Shown piece after piece: positions 1 through 11,053 of a stretch of DNA of 37,193 nucleotides (its first letter is position 1; the number at the start of each line of letters is the position of its first letter). The position numbers and the translations under genes were made by a program. Source of the stretch: Candidatus Stercoripulliclostridium merdipullorum (GTDB taxonomy: Bacteria > Bacillota > Clostridia > Christensenellales > DTU072); NCBI GenBank assembly GCA_018713745.1, contig DVOH01000016.1:79604-116796 (forward strand), read 5' to 3'. The notes under the pieces were generated by a model that did not search any database, had not been told where the DNA came from, and was given only the letters and a program-made list of their open reading frames with translations.

Positions 1-351
1 GGCAAATGCCGTCTTGCGGTCGCTGCCAAAAACGACTATTACGAAGATACCGACCGACCCCTGCGCGTTGCCACCAAGTTTGTCAACGTGACCAAAAAGT
101 ACTATGCTTCCAAAAACCGCGAGATCGAAGTGGTACGTCTCAACGGGTCGATCGAACTTGCTCCCATCCTCGGGTTGACCGACGTCATTGTCGATATCGT
201 CGAGACGGGGACTACCTTGAAAGAAAACGATCTCAGCGTGTACGAGGATATCGTACCCGTCAGCGCGAGACTGATTGCAAACAAAGCGAGTTACAAATTC
301 AAACGGGACGCCGTCGACGATCTGATCGGACGGCTGAAGGAGAAATTATGA
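1..351 (+). CDS. hisG: ATP phosphoribosyltransferase catalytic subunit, short form (5' end outside window)
   Basis: Frame 1 reads GKCRLAVAAKNDYYEDTDRPLRVATKFVNVTKKYY...; ends [11 protein letters not shown] without the C-terminal regulatory domain of long HisG; overlaps hisD start. Confidence 0.9.
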   Translation, partial: GKCRLAVAAKNDYYEDTDRPLRVATKFVNVTKKYYASKNREIEVVRLNGSIELAPILGLTDVIVDIVETGTTLKENDLSVYEDIVPVSARLIANKASYKFKRDAVDDLIGRLKEKL

Positions 352-1616
352 TCCGACGCTTCTGCGGCAAAGAAGTACTTGCCGCCGATATTTTTAAGAG
401 AGGCGCACAGGGCGACGAAGGCGTACGAGCGATTGTTCTCGGCGTGATCGAGCGCGTCCGCAAAGAGGGCGACCAAGCGCTGTATGCCTATGCGGAGCAA
501 TTTGATAAATGCAAATTGACGTCGCTTGAGGTATCCGAACAAGAGATAAAAGATGCCTATAACGCGACGGACGATTATTTCAAAGAAACTTTGCGCCTTG
601 CCGCGGACAACCTGAAACGCTACCACAAAGAGCAGGGCGGCAAAGAATACCGCATCGAAGAGGACGGCGTAACGCTGGGGCGGCGCGTCCTTCCGCTCGA
701 ACGGGTCGGGATTTATGTCCCCGGGGGAACGGCGAGTTATCCTTCGACCGTTCTGATGAACGCGGTACCCGCCAAAATCGCGGGGGTCAAAGAGATCGTT
801 ATGGTTACGCCGCCGCAAAAAGACGGGGGCGTGCGCAAAGAGATTCTTGCCGCGGCTTACGTCGCGGGCGTTGACCGCGTGTTCCGCGTGGGCGGAGCGC
901 AGGCGGTTGCCGCCTTGGCATACGGGACGGAGAGCGTCCCCAAAGTCGACAAAATCGTAGGGCCCGGCAATATGTACGTTGCCGCCGCCAAGCGTGAAGT
1001 GTTCGGGACGGTCGATATCGATATGATCGCGGGTCCCAGCGAAATTCTGATCGTCGCCGACGAAGGGGCTTCGCCCGTCGTCGTTGCCGCCGACCTTCTC
1101 GGGCAGGCGGAGCATGACCGTCAGGCGCAGGCGATTTTGGTCACGACTTCCGATGCGCTTGCCGAACGGACGGCGGCGGAACTCGAACGTCAGCTTGCGG
1201 AGCTGCCGCGCGCGTCGATTGCCCGCGAGGCGATCGAACGCTATTCCGCCATCGTGACGGTCAAGGATACGGACGAGGCGATCGAGATTGCCAATGCCGT
1301 CGCGCCCGAGCATCTCGAACTGATGATTGCCGATCCCGAGCGCTGTCTCGACGCCGTGCGGCACGCCGGGTCGGTGTTTTTGGGCTATCACACGCCCGAG
1401 GTGCTGGGGGACTATCTTGCCGGCACCAATCACACCTTGCCGACCAACGGTACGGCACGGTTTTCGAGTCCGCTCTCGGTAGAGGATTTTCAGAAAAAAA
1501 CGTCTTATCTCCGTTATTCGCGGGACAAACTGGAAGCGATCAAAGACCGTCTTGCCGATTTTGCCGAACGCGAAGGGCTTTCGGCACACGCCCGTTCTGC
1601 GACAAAGAGGTTCTGA
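348..1616 (+). CDS. hisD: Histidinol dehydrogenase
   Basis: [56 protein letters not shown]...GTNHTLPT motifs; ATG overlaps hisG stop. Confidence 0.97.
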   Translation: MIRRFCGKEVLAADIFKRGAQGDEGVRAIVLGVIERVRKEGDQALYAYAEQFDKCKLTSLEVSEQEIKDAYNATDDYFKETLRLAADNLKRYHKEQGGKEYRIEEDGVTLGRRVLPLERVGIYVPGGTASYPSTVLMNAVPAKIAGVKEIVMVTPPQKDGGVRKEILAAAYVAGVDRVFRVGGAQAVAALAYGTESVPKVDKIVGPGNMYVAAAKREVFGTVDIDMIAGPSEILIVADEGASPVVVAADLLGQAEHDRQAQAILVTTSDALAERTAAELERQLAELPRASIAREAIERYSAIVTVKDTDEAIEIANAVAPEHLELMIADPERCLDAVRHAGSVFLGYHTPEVLGDYLAGTNHTLPTNGTARFSSPLSVEDFQKKTSYLRYSRDKLEAIKDRLADFAEREGLSAHARSATKRF

Positions 1617-1617
1617 T

Positions 1618-2700
1618 ATGGATTTTTCCGCACCCAAGTTTTCGGGACTTGCCGTCTATACGCCGGGCGAGCAGCCCAAAGACAAACGCTATCTTAAGCT
1701 CAACACCAACGAGTCGCCGTTTCCGCTGTCGCCCCACGCGCAGGAGGCGTTAAAAAGGGACGACCTTGCCGATCTCCGCTTATATTCCGATCCCGAGTCG
1801 ACCGAACTGACGGCGGCGCTTGCCGCACATTACGGACTTTGTTCCGATCAGGTGCTTGTCACCAACGGGTCGGACGAAGCCCTTGCGTTTGCCTTCCTGA
1901 TTTTTTGCCAAAACAAGGTTCGCTATCCCGCGATTTCTTACGGGTTTTACCGCAGTTTTGCTTCGCTTGCCCGCATCGAAGCCTGCGAAGTCGAACTGAA
2001 AGAAGATTTTTCGATCGATCCCGCCGATTACTTCGACAGCGATTGTCCCGTCGTCATCGCCAATCCCAATGCGCCGACGGGGCTTGCTTTGCCGCGTTGC
2101 GCGATCGAAGAGATCCTTCGCCGCAATCCCGGGCAGATCGTCGTGATCGACGAAGCCTACGTCGACTTCGGCGCCGAAAGCGCGGTGCCCTTGATTGCCC
2201 GATACCCCAATCTCGTCGTTGTCGGGACGTTCAGCAAATCCCGCTCGCTCGCAGGCGGACGGATCGGGTTTGCCTTATCTTCAAAGGACAATATCGACGC
2301 CCTGAAGCGGATCAAATACAGCTTTAATCCCTACAACGTCAATCGGATGAGCGCGATTGTCGCAAAAGCCGCCGTCGAGGACGACGCATATTTCCGCGCT
2401 TGCTGCGCCGCCGTCGCCGCTACGCGTGAGCGCACCAAAACCGCCCTGATCGAAAGGGGCTTCGGCGTGACCGACAGCAAGGCGAATTTTCTGTTTGCCG
2501 CCCATCCCGCAATCGACGGCGAAACACTGTATCTCGAACTCAAAAAAAGAGGCGTTCTCGTTCGATTTCTCAAAGGCGAACGGCTTCGGCCTTATGTGCG
2601 CGTCAGTGTGGGAAGCGATGCGGATATGGAGCGGTTTTTGGCAGAGGTCGACGCGATAACGGCTTCCTGCCCTTGCCTCTCCTCTCAAAATCATGTATAA
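1618..2700 (+). CDS. hisC: Histidinol-phosphate aminotransferase (PLP, class I/II)
   Basis: LNTNESPFPLSP, VVIANPNAPTG, VIDEAYVDF, GTFSKSRSLAGGRIGF; operon position. Confidence 0.96.
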   Translation: MDFSAPKFSGLAVYTPGEQPKDKRYLKLNTNESPFPLSPHAQEALKRDDLADLRLYSDPESTELTAALAAHYGLCSDQVLVTNGSDEALAFAFLIFCQNKVRYPAISYGFYRSFASLARIEACEVELKEDFSIDPADYFDSDCPVVIANPNAPTGLALPRCAIEEILRRNPGQIVVIDEAYVDFGAESAVPLIARYPNLVVVGTFSKSRSLAGGRIGFALSSKDNIDALKRIKYSFNPYNVNRMSAIVAKAAVEDDAYFRACCAAVAATRERTKTALIERGFGVTDSKANFLFAAHPAIDGETLYLELKKRGVLVRFLKGERLRPYVRVSVGSDADMERFLAEVDAITASCPCLSSQNHV

Positions 2701-2730
2701 TATAGTTATCAAGGCACGGGAGGTTGCTTT

Positions 2731-3318
2731 ATGAGAATTTCCGAAGTTGCAAGAAAGACCAAAGAAACCGTCATTCGCCTGGGATTTAACCTGGACGGAA
2801 AGGGAAAAGCCGCAATCGATACGGGGGTGGGATTTTTGGATCACATGCTCGAACTGTTTGCGTTACACGGCGGGTGCGATCTCGACGTCAAGTGCGACGG
2901 CGATCTCAAAGTCGACAGCCACCACACGGTAGAAGACGTCGGAATTTGTCTTGGCAAAGCGATTGCCGAAGCGCTCGGCGACAAAAAAGGGATTGTCCGA
3001 TACGGCAGTATTCTGCTCCCGATGGACGACGCGCTGATTGCCGTTGCGGTCGATCTCGGCGGCAGAAGTTATCTGAACTGCGACGTCGCGTTTCCCGCGT
3101 CCAAAATCGGTACGTTCGACACCGAACTGATCGAAGAATTTTTTACCGCGCTGATTCGTGAGAGCGGCATCAATCTGCATTTTGTCAGAATGGCGGGCAA
3201 AAACGGGCATCACATCGCCGAAGCCATGTTCAAAGGATTCGGACGCGCGTTGTGCCAAGCCGCGGCGATCGACTACAAAAACGCCGACCGTACCCCCAGC
3301 ACCAAAGGAACGTTATGA
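2731..3318 (+). CDS. hisB: Imidazoleglycerol-phosphate dehydratase
   Basis: GVGFLDHMLELFALHGG, DSHHTVEDVGICLG, GKNGHHIAEAMFKGFGRAL. Confidence 0.97.
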   Translation: MRISEVARKTKETVIRLGFNLDGKGKAAIDTGVGFLDHMLELFALHGGCDLDVKCDGDLKVDSHHTVEDVGICLGKAIAEALGDKKGIVRYGSILLPMDDALIAVAVDLGGRSYLNCDVAFPASKIGTFDTELIEEFFTALIRESGINLHFVRMAGKNGHHIAEAMFKGFGRALCQAAAIDYKNADRTPSTKGTL

Positions 3319-3932
3319 TCGGAGTGATCGATTACGGCGTCGGCAATCTGTTTTCGCTGACGGCGTCTTTGAAACATCTCGGACTGAAAACCGTCGTCAC
3401 GGACGACGCCGGTACTTTGCTTGCCTGCGACAAGCTGATTCTTCCGGGGGTGGGCGCATTCGGCGACGCAAGGCGCAAACTGTCCGAGAAAGGATTGGAT
3501 CGACTGATCGTCGAAGAGGCTTCGCGCGGCAAGCCCCTTCTCGGCATCTGCCTCGGAATGCAGATGCTCTTTGACAGCAGCTCGGAGTACGGGTTTCACA
3601 AAGGACTCGGGCTGATCGGCGGCAGGGTGGAGCCCATCGAACCCGATCTCACCAAACCCCTCAAAATTCCGCACATCGGTTGGAATGCCCTGCATTTTGT
3701 CAAGGACAGTCCGCTTTTCCGCTATGTGGACGAAGGAGAGTTTGTCTATTTTGTCCATTCGTATTACGCAAAAGACTGTGCTCCCGATACCCTCTGCACG
3801 GCGGAGTATGACATTCCGCTGACGGCGGCGGTGGGACGTGGCAATGTGTTCGGCACCCAGTTCCATCCCGAAAAAAGCGGCGATACCGGTCTCAGAATTC
3901 TCAAAGGGTTTGCCGATCAGGAGGTAAGATGA
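3315..3932 (+). CDS. hisH: Imidazole glycerol phosphate synthase, glutamine amidotransferase subunit
   Basis: MIGVIDYGVGNLFSL, GKPLLGICLGMQMLF, FGTQFHPEKSGDTGLRIL; overlaps hisB stop. Confidence 0.96.
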   Translation: MIGVIDYGVGNLFSLTASLKHLGLKTVVTDDAGTLLACDKLILPGVGAFGDARRKLSEKGLDRLIVEEASRGKPLLGICLGMQMLFDSSSEYGFHKGLGLIGGRVEPIEPDLTKPLKIPHIGWNALHFVKDSPLFRYVDEGEFVYFVHSYYAKDCAPDTLCTAEYDIPLTAAVGRGNVFGTQFHPEKSGDTGLRILKGFADQEVR

Positions 3933-4648
3933 AACTGTTCCCCGCAATCGACGTACGCGGCGGCAAAGTCGTACGCCTGACACAGGGCGACTACGACCGT
4001 ACGACCGTTTATCACGATGATCCCCTTTGCAAGGCGGCGGAATTCGAAGGGGCAGGTGCAAAGTACCTGCATCTGGTCGATCTCGACGGCGCAAAGGATG
4101 CTACTCTTGCCAATTTCGACGCCATCTGCCGCGCGGCTTCGGGGTGTCGGATGTTCAGCGAAGTCGGGGGCGGGATTCGCTCCGAAGATCGGATCGAGGC
4201 GTATCTCTCCCGCGGGGTCGGGCGGGTAATTCTCGGTACGATTGCGTACGAGGACTACGGATTCTGTTGCCGGATGGCAAAGCGTTACGGCGATGCGATC
4301 GCCGTCGGCGTCGACGCGCGCGACGGCAAAGTTGCCATAAACGGATGGAAACAGGTAACCGAAACCGACTCTTTGGAGTTCTGCAATCGGATGCGGGATG
4401 CAGGTGTCGGAACGGTGATTTATACCGATATTGCCTGTGACGGCATGCTCGGCGGGACCAATCTCGAAGTGTATCGCAAGCTGGTAACAATCGACGGACT
4501 CCGAATCGTCGCGTCGGGCGGCGTCGGGTCGCTCGACGATCTCGTCCGCCTGAAAGAGATCGGCGTCGACGGCGTCATCGTCGGCAAAGCGCTTTATACG
4601 GGGGCGGTTTCGCTGCGGGACGCCCTTCGGATTGCGGAGGAAGTATGA
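3929..4648 (+). CDS. hisA: ProFAR isomerase
   Basis: MKLFPAIDVRGGKVVRLTQGD, LHLVDLDGAKD, GGGIR, ASGGVGSLDDL, GVIVGKALY. Confidence 0.96.
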   Translation: MKLFPAIDVRGGKVVRLTQGDYDRTTVYHDDPLCKAAEFEGAGAKYLHLVDLDGAKDATLANFDAICRAASGCRMFSEVGGGIRSEDRIEAYLSRGVGRVILGTIAYEDYGFCCRMAKRYGDAIAVGVDARDGKVAINGWKQVTETDSLEFCNRMRDAGVGTVIYTDIACDGMLGGTNLEVYRKLVTIDGLRIVASGGVGSLDDLVRLKEIGVDGVIVGKALYTGAVSLRDALRIAEEV

Positions 4649-5409
4649 TTACCAAGCGCATTATTCCTTGTCTTGACGTCCGCAACGGCCGCGTGGTCAA
4701 AGGCAAGCGGTTCGAAGGCGTCCGCGACGTCGAAGATCCCGTCGCACTTGCCGAGTTCTACAATCGAGAGGGCGCGGACGAACTGGTTTTTTACGACATT
4801 ACCGCCACCGTCGAAGGACGGGGCTTGTTTACCGACGTTCTGCGCGAAGTGGCGAGGCAGATCTTTATCCCCTTAACCGTAGGGGGCGGAATCAATACGC
4901 TCGACGACTTTGACCGCGTGCTGAAGTGCGGCGCCGACAAGGTCAGCGTCAATTCGGGCGCCATCAAAAATCCCGCTCTGATCGAAGAAGGCGCCAAGCG
5001 TTACGGCAATCAGTGCGTCGTTTTGTCGATGGACGTCAGACGCGTGGACGGCAGATTTATGGTCTTTTCGGGCGGCGGTCGCTTTGCAACGGGCATCGAC
5101 GCCCTCGAATGGGCAAAGCGCGGCGAGGATGCGGGCGCGGGCGAACTGGTCGTCAACAGCATCGATACCGACGGCGTCAAACGCGGATTCGATCTCGAAA
5201 TGCTGAAAGCCATCGAGCAGCGCGTTTCGATTCCCGTCATCGCTTCGGGCGGCGCGGGATGTATCGACGATTTTGTCCGTCTGTTCGACGCCATCCCCTC
5301 GGTCGACGCGGGGCTTGCGGCAAGCATTTTCCATTACCGCGAAGTTTCCATCGCCGATCTCAAGCGGACTTTGCAACAAAACGGGATTCCCGTCAGAATA
5401 CAGAGGTGA
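4645..5409 (+). CDS. hisF: Imidazole glycerol phosphate synthase cyclase subunit
   Basis: [59 protein letters not shown]. Confidence 0.97.
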   Translation: MITKRIIPCLDVRNGRVVKGKRFEGVRDVEDPVALAEFYNREGADELVFYDITATVEGRGLFTDVLREVARQIFIPLTVGGGINTLDDFDRVLKCGADKVSVNSGAIKNPALIEEGAKRYGNQCVVLSMDVRRVDGRFMVFSGGGRFATGIDALEWAKRGEDAGAGELVVNSIDTDGVKRGFDLEMLKAIEQRVSIPVIASGGAGCIDDFVRLFDAIPSVDAGLAASIFHYREVSIADLKRTLQQNGIPVRIQR

Positions 5410-5411
5410 TT

Positions 5412-6056
5412 ATGCAACAATTCGATTTGAAATTCAACCGTCACGGTCTGATCCCCGCCATTGTCGTCGACCATTATACCAAACAGGTCCTGACGCTTGC
5501 GTATATGAACGAGGAGTCCCTCCGCATCAGTATTGCCGAGGGCAAAACCTGCTTCTGGTCGCGTTCGCGCGGGTGTTTGTGGCGCAAGGGAGAGACTTCC
5601 GGCAACGTACAGCACATCGTGTCGATCAAAGCCGACTGCGACCGCGACGCGTTGGTCGTCGAAGTCGTCAAAGAAGGACCCGCCTGCCATACGGGGGAGG
5701 AAAGCTGCTTTTTCAACGATCTTTATCAAAACGAAGATTACAAAGAGTTTTCGTACGAGCAGCTTTACGATCTGATCGCGGGGCGCAAAACCGATCCCAA
5801 AGAAGGCAGTTATACAACCTATCTGTTCAACAAAGGCATCGACAAAATTCTGAAGAAAGTCGGGGAAGAGTCGACCGAAGTGATTATCGGCGGCAAGGGC
5901 GGCGACAAGCGCGAAACGATTTACGAAATCGCCGATCTTGCCTATCACGTCATGGTGCTGATGGTCGAAATGGGCATCACGACCCGGGATATCTTCGACG
6001 AACTTGCATCGCGCCATGTGATTGACAAAAAAATCAAGCAGGAAAAGCCGGTTTAA
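5412..6056 (+). CDS. hisIE: Bifunctional phosphoribosyl-AMP cyclohydrolase / phosphoribosyl-ATP pyrophosphatase
   Basis: [53 protein letters not shown], then [33 protein letters not shown]. Confidence 0.95.
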   Translation: MQQFDLKFNRHGLIPAIVVDHYTKQVLTLAYMNEESLRISIAEGKTCFWSRSRGCLWRKGETSGNVQHIVSIKADCDRDALVVEVVKEGPACHTGEESCFFNDLYQNEDYKEFSYEQLYDLIAGRKTDPKEGSYTTYLFNKGIDKILKKVGEESTEVIIGGKGGDKRETIYEIADLAYHVMVLMVEMGITTRDIFDELASRHVIDKKIKQEKPV

Positions 6057-6069
6057 GCCGGCTTTTTTT
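6044..6069 (+). terminator. Rho-independent terminator of the his operon
   Basis: AAGCCGG-TTTAAG-CCGGCTT followed by a T run. Confidence 0.85.
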
Positions 6070-6169
6070 ACGCGTGCGCGACTTATCGCGCCCGAACGTG
6101 CGAAATCCTTGCAAAAGGGCGGGGGGTGTGGTAAACTGAAGCTAACCATCAAGCGATTTTGAGGAAGTT

Positions 6170-8194
6170 ATGATCGAGACCAAACTCAGTGCTTATCCTT
6201 TGCTGACGTTCGACCCGTTGTTTTCGCTGTGGAGTTCGGCGGAAAACTTGTATGACGACAATGTCCGGATGTGGACGGGTGCCGAAAAACCGATTTACGG
6301 CAACATCGAAATCGACGGGGTATGCAAGCGGTTTATGGGGACCAAAGGCGGCGAGTATATCCTGCGGCAACGCAAAGTCGAAGTCGGACTCAACCGCACG
6401 CGCTACACATTCAGCGACGAGATCGTTACGCTCACGCTGACGTTTACCGTGCCGCAGTTCATCAAGGACGCCGCGCTGACAGCCCGACCCGTCGGATATA
6501 TCGACGTTACGGTAGAGTCGGCGGACGGCAAGGAACACGAGATTGACGCCGTCATCGATTTCAGTGAAAAAATCGTTTGCGAAGATGCCAAAAAACTGAC
6601 GCGCGGCGGCGTTTTGCCCTATCCGCAAGGGAAGATCGGCTATATCGGACGCTTGCTGCAAAAGACCATTCAGAACGCGGGGGACTTCCGCGAAACCGAC
6701 TGGGGATGGCTGTATCTCGCGGGCGATGCCGAAATCATGGTCAGCTCCGAAGTCGCCAAACGCTCTTACTTCAAAGGCGGAAACTTTAAGGAAGACAAAA
6801 ACTACCGCAAACTTCTCGTTTCGCAAAAAAAAGGCAAGGTTGCCCCCGGAAAGCCGTTGTCCTGGTTTTTGGTCGTCGGTTATGACGATATTTTCTCGGT
6901 CAACTACTTCGGACAATACAAAAAGGGTTATTGGACAACCGCCAATTATTCCATCGTCAACGCCATTCAGACGGCATTTGCCGAACATGACGAAACAATC
7001 CGCCGTTGCGAACAAGCGGATGCGCTGTTCGAAACCAAACTTGCCGCAGGCTACGGCAACGGTTATCTGACGGCATTGTACGGGTCGTACCGGCAAGCGG
7101 TCGCGGGTGTCAAAATCATCGGCGAAGACGACGGGTACGTCGTCCTCAACAAAGCCTCTTCGCGCGGCGGGTTTGCAGCCGATCTTTCGATCACTTACGC
7201 TGCCGCCCCGATGATCCTGACGTTCAATCCGACGTTTCTCAAAGGAATGCTGAAGCCGCTTTTCGAGTTTGCCCGCATGAAGGCTTGGCAATTCGACTTT
7301 GCGCCTTCGGACGCGGGACTTTACCCTTACGCGACGGGACAGATCCGCGGCGCGGCAGGGCGATTTATCGTCCGCAGTTCTTATTTTCCTTTTCTGAAGC
7401 ATATCTGCAATCGGTCGGATAAAAATATTTATGACCCCTCCGAGCTTTCTCCCGTCGACAGCACGGCGTCGATGCTGATCCTTTCCGCCGCCTATTTCAA
7501 TGAGTCGGGCGACTTTGCCTTCGTGCGCGAAAACGCCGATCTGATGAGCGGCTGGGCGGACTATCTCGTTGGGGCGGGACTTGCGGTAGGCGGGTGTCCT
7601 TCGCCGTTTGCCTCCCTCGACATTCCCCCAAAAGACGTCAACCTTGCCGTCAAAAGCATCGTTGCAATCGCGGCATGGGGACTTTTGCGCAACGAAATTC
7701 AGCCCGGCGGCGGCAAGCCCTATCTCGAAACCGCCGCGCGCCTTGCCAAAGATCTGATCTCGGTGTCCGATCTCGGCGACCGTCTTGCCCTTGCCGTCGA
7801 CGATCGCAAAAGCTGGGGGCTGAAATACAACCTGATCTGGGATCGGATTTTTGCAACCCACCTGTTTGACGACGCTTTGATTGACCGCGAGATTGCGTTT
7901 TATCTGACGCGGCTGCATAAGTACGGCGTCGCGCTCGACAACCGCTCGACCGAAACCAGCGCGCCGTTTATGATGTGGACGGCAACGCTCGGCGGCAAAA
8001 CCGCCGTCCGTGCCTGCGGCGTCGCCATTGCCGACATGCTCGCAAACGCGCCCGACCGTGTGCCGTTTCCGACGGTGTACGACGCGGTTTCGGCAGAAGC
8101 GACCGACTTTGCCAATGCCGCCGTCGGCGGGGTCTGGATGCCGATTTATGCAGGCTATGCCATCGGCAAAAAAGGATTTTTGAAACCTCTTTGA
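6170..8194 (+). CDS. GtaA (glutaminase A)/DUF4965-family-like protein, six-hairpin glycosidase-like fold
   Basis: N-terminus PLLTFDPLFSLWSSAENLYDDNVRMWTGAEKPIYGNIEIDGVCKRFMG resembles the PLvtvDPyfSiWs...HWTG..G.i.vDG..yrfMG start of that family; C-terminal NLIWDRIFATHLF...GVALDNRSTETSAPFMMWTATL. Confidence 0.7.
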   Translation: MIETKLSAYPLLTFDPLFSLWSSAENLYDDNVRMWTGAEKPIYGNIEIDGVCKRFMGTKGGEYILRQRKVEVGLNRTRYTFSDEIVTLTLTFTVPQFIKDAALTARPVGYIDVTVESADGKEHEIDAVIDFSEKIVCEDAKKLTRGGVLPYPQGKIGYIGRLLQKTIQNAGDFRETDWGWLYLAGDAEIMVSSEVAKRSYFKGGNFKEDKNYRKLLVSQKKGKVAPGKPLSWFLVVGYDDIFSVNYFGQYKKGYWTTANYSIVNAIQTAFAEHDETIRRCEQADALFETKLAAGYGNGYLTALYGSYRQAVAGVKIIGEDDGYVVLNKASSRGGFAADLSITYAAAPMILTFNPTFLKGMLKPLFEFARMKAWQFDFAPSDAGLYPYATGQIRGAAGRFIVRSSYFPFLKHICNRSDKNIYDPSELSPVDSTASMLILSAAYFNESGDFAFVRENADLMSGWADYLVGAGLAVGGCPSPFASLDIPPKDVNLAVKSIVAIAAWGLLRNEIQPGGGKPYLETAARLAKDLISVSDLGDRLALAVDDRKSWGLKYNLIWDRIFATHLFDDALIDREIAFYLTRLHKYGVALDNRSTETSAPFMMWTATLGGKTAVRACGVAIADMLANAPDRVPFPTVYDAVSAEATDFANAAVGGVWMPIYAGYAIGKKGFLKPL

Positions 8195-8214
8195 TTTTTC
8201 CTTTGTGCAACCGA

Positions 8215-8237
8215 CGCAGCGGAAGCGCTGCGTTTTT
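8215..8237 (+). terminator. Rho-independent terminator
   Basis: CGCAGCG-GAAG-CGCTGCG-TTTTT. Confidence 0.8.
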
Positions 8238-8429
8238 CATTTTTGAGGAACCTTTATCAGATTTTCGGATTCCCGATCTGTTTGGTTATGGCGCAAGAGG
8301 GAACATGGCGGCTTTGCCGCGGGGTTTTAGGCTTTCTCTTGCTTTTCTTCCCGAAAGATGATACACTATATAACACTAAATAAAATAATAACGTTGCTGC
8401 CCGTACGGGCGGAGCGGACGGAGAAGCGG

Positions 8430-9965
8430 ATGCTGCGATTGATTCCCGACATACAACAGTTTACCCCGGCGGACGGCAAGTGCGATTTAAGCCGACTGAC
8501 GCTTCGAGGTTTCCCCGAAGGTTACGCCTACGGGATTGACAATGCGTCGGACGGATTGCCCGTTCGGTTTTTTCAAACGGAGATGCCTGCCGAGGGGTAT
8601 CGGATCGACCTGAAACAGGACGGGATCGACGTCTTTGCCGCAGACGGCAGGGGCGCATATTATGCCGTCGTTACTTTGCGCCAGCTGAAGCGCTTTTCGG
8701 ACGGAGCGGTCGATTGCGGCGTCATCGAAGACAGTCCCCGCTGTTCGTATCGCGGTTATATGCTCGACGTCGGCAGATATTTTTTTCCGGTCGAAGACGT
8801 CTGCAAACTGATCGATCTGATTTCCCTGTACAAAATCAATGTTTTGCATCTTCATCTGACCGAAGATCAAGGCTGGCGCATCGAGATCAAGCGTTATCCC
8901 AAGCTGACGGAGATCGGCTCCAAACGCAGGCGGACTCACATTCACCTGAAACCCCACGAAGGATTTTATACGCAGGAGAACCTTCGTTTTCTGGTCGCCT
9001 ACGCAAAAGCGCGCGCGGTCGAAATCATGCCCGAGTTCGATATGCCGGGGCATTGCACCGCCGCCGTCGCCGCTTATCCCGACCTTGCGTGTTTTCCCCG
9101 TTCCGTCGGCGTTGCCGAAACGTTCGGAGTCAAGTTCGATGTCTTATGCCTTGCGCAAGATGCCACGTTTGAGTTTGTCCGGAACGTTTTGGACGAGATG
9201 ATCGAAATTTTTCCGTATCCGATGGTTCACATCGGCGGCGACGAAGTGCCGACTCATCGTTGGGAGCTTTGCCCCGCGTGTCGGGATTTGTACGCAAAGT
9301 CGGGCGTCGGAAATTGGTTGGAGTACCAGGCGCGGTTCATGAACCGCGTGTCGGAATATTTGCGCTCGAAAGGGAAAACCGCCGTAATGTGGAATCCGCC
9401 CCGTTCGGTCAAAGGACTGGATCCCGCGATTGTCTGGCAGTTCTGGACGGCCGAGCTTCCCGCAGGCGTCGTCGAAGCAGAACTCGCCGCAGGCAGAAAA
9501 ATGATCAATTCGGACTCGAAGGGATATTATCTCGACTTTTTGTACGGGGTGACGCCCCTCAGAAAAACCTATCGGACCAAGCCATCGTTTGTCGAAGGCA
9601 AGCAAGGGGCAGACCGTGTGATCGGGATCGAAGGGGCTATGTGGACGGAGCTGGTGCCCGATTTAAGGCGGGCGGAATATCTGACGTTTCCGCGGCTTGC
9701 CGCCATCGCCGAGCGGGCATGGAGCCGCGAAGAAGATTTTGAAGGGTTTTCCGCCGCGTGGGATATGCACCAACGGTATTTGCGCGAGAAGGGCGTCAGA
9801 ACCGCGCCCAAACGGGTTTACCGCTCCTCGATTGTGCAGGCGGTCGCGCACAAGATTTGGTGGGCGCGCAGACAGTTGTATTGGGGCGGGCTTCGCAACC
9901 TGATCGACAACAAAAAAATCGAAACGGAAGCAAAAAATATGAAGCAAAAGGGAGACAAAAGATGA
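8430..9965 (+). CDS. Beta-N-acetylhexosaminidase, glycoside hydrolase family 20
   Basis: YRGYMLDVGRYFFPVEDVCKLIDLISLYKINVLHLHLTEDQGWRIEIKRYPKLTEIGS; PMVHIGGDEVP (GH20 catalytic D-E pair); GIEGAMWTE. ATG 8430 preferred over ORF start 8358. Confidence 0.93.
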   Translation: MLRLIPDIQQFTPADGKCDLSRLTLRGFPEGYAYGIDNASDGLPVRFFQTEMPAEGYRIDLKQDGIDVFAADGRGAYYAVVTLRQLKRFSDGAVDCGVIEDSPRCSYRGYMLDVGRYFFPVEDVCKLIDLISLYKINVLHLHLTEDQGWRIEIKRYPKLTEIGSKRRRTHIHLKPHEGFYTQENLRFLVAYAKARAVEIMPEFDMPGHCTAAVAAYPDLACFPRSVGVAETFGVKFDVLCLAQDATFEFVRNVLDEMIEIFPYPMVHIGGDEVPTHRWELCPACRDLYAKSGVGNWLEYQARFMNRVSEYLRSKGKTAVMWNPPRSVKGLDPAIVWQFWTAELPAGVVEAELAAGRKMINSDSKGYYLDFLYGVTPLRKTYRTKPSFVEGKQGADRVIGIEGAMWTELVPDLRRAEYLTFPRLAAIAERAWSREEDFEGFSAAWDMHQRYLREKGVRTAPKRVYRSSIVQAVAHKIWWARRQLYWGGLRNLIDNKKIETEAKNMKQKGDKR

Positions 9966-11053
9966 TCAACGGACTGGTCAAATTGTTTGACGTACCGGGT
10001 ACGGTTGTCAGCGCCGAGCATTACGGCGCAGGGCACATCAACGATACCTATCGTATCGTAACGATTGCGGAGGGCGACCGCCGTATCGATTATATTTTGC
10101 AACGGATCAATCATCATATTTTCCGCGATGTGGAAGGATTGATGAACAATATTGTCGGTGTGACCGAATATATTGTAAAAGCGTTGGAGTCGGCGGGAGA
10201 GGACTCGTCCCGTGCAATGCGCGTAATCCGCGCCAAAGATACGGGACTTCCGTATGTCCGATCGGCAGAGGGTAATTACTATCGGATGTACAACTTTATT
10301 CCCGATGCCGTCAGCATCGAGACAACGGCAACGCCCCATCAGTTTTGTTTGTCGGGTGCGGGGTTCGGTCGCTTTCAGAAACTGCTGGACGGCTACGACG
10401 CAACCAAACTGACCGAATCGATTCCCTTTTTCCACGACACGACGGTGCGGTTAAAAAATCTCGAGCGAGCCGTCGAGGATGACGTTGCGGGGCGGCGGAA
10501 AGACGTCGCGCCCGAAATCGACTTTTTCCTTTCCCGCGCGGCTTATGCCGATCGGATTGTGTCTAAGTTGAAAAGCGGCGTGATTCCGTACCGCGTAACG
10601 CACAACGATACCAAACTCAACAACGTTTTGATCGATATGATCGAAGACCGTGCCGTGACGGTGGTCGACCTCGATACCGTGATGCCGGGGAGCATTGTCT
10701 ATGACTTCGGCGACAGCATCCGTTCGGGCGCCAACCTCGGCGCGGAGGACGAAAAGGATCTCGGTAAAGTTGCTTTTTCGATCGATTTGTTTGAAGCGTT
10801 CTGCAAAGGATTTCTCGGCGAAGTCGGCAAAAAACTGGTGCCGGCAGAGATCGAAGAGATGGCGTTCGGCGCGATTCTGATGACGTATGAATGCGGAATG
10901 CGATTCCTGACCGACCATCTCAACGGCGATACCTATTTCAAAATTCACCGCGAAGGGCATAATCTCGACCGCGCCCGCACCCAGATCAAAATGGTCAAGG
11001 ATATGGAAGGGGCGTTGGATCGGATGAACGCGATCGTAAGGAAATATTGCTGA
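9962..11053 (+). CDS. N-acetylhexosamine 1-kinase-like phosphotransferase (APH fold)
   Basis: YGAGHINDTYRI, YILQRINHHIF, RVTHNDTKLNNVLID, VDLDTVMPGSIVYDFGDSIR; overlaps GH20 stop. Confidence 0.82.
   Translation: MINGLVKLFDVPGTVVSAEHYGAGHINDTYRIVTIAEGDRRIDYILQRINHHIFRDVEGLMNNIVGVTEYIVKALESAGEDSSRAMRVIRAKDTGLPYVRSAEGNYYRMYNFIPDAVSIETTATPHQFCLSGAGFGRFQKLLDGYDATKLTESIPFFHDTTVRLKNLERAVEDDVAGRRKDVAPEIDFFLSRAAYADRIVSKLKSGVIPYRVTHNDTKLNNVLIDMIEDRAVTVVDLDTVMPGSIVYDFGDSIRSGANLGAEDEKDLGKVAFSIDLFEAFCKGFLGEVGKKLVPAEIEEMAFGAILMTYECGMRFLTDHLNGDTYFKIHREGHNLDRARTQIKMVKDMEGALDRMNAIVRKYC

Noticed and set aside
6149-7918. 589-aa minus-strand ORF
   Set aside because: Antisense to the convincing GtaA-like CDS; composition typical of a GC-driven shadow ORF.
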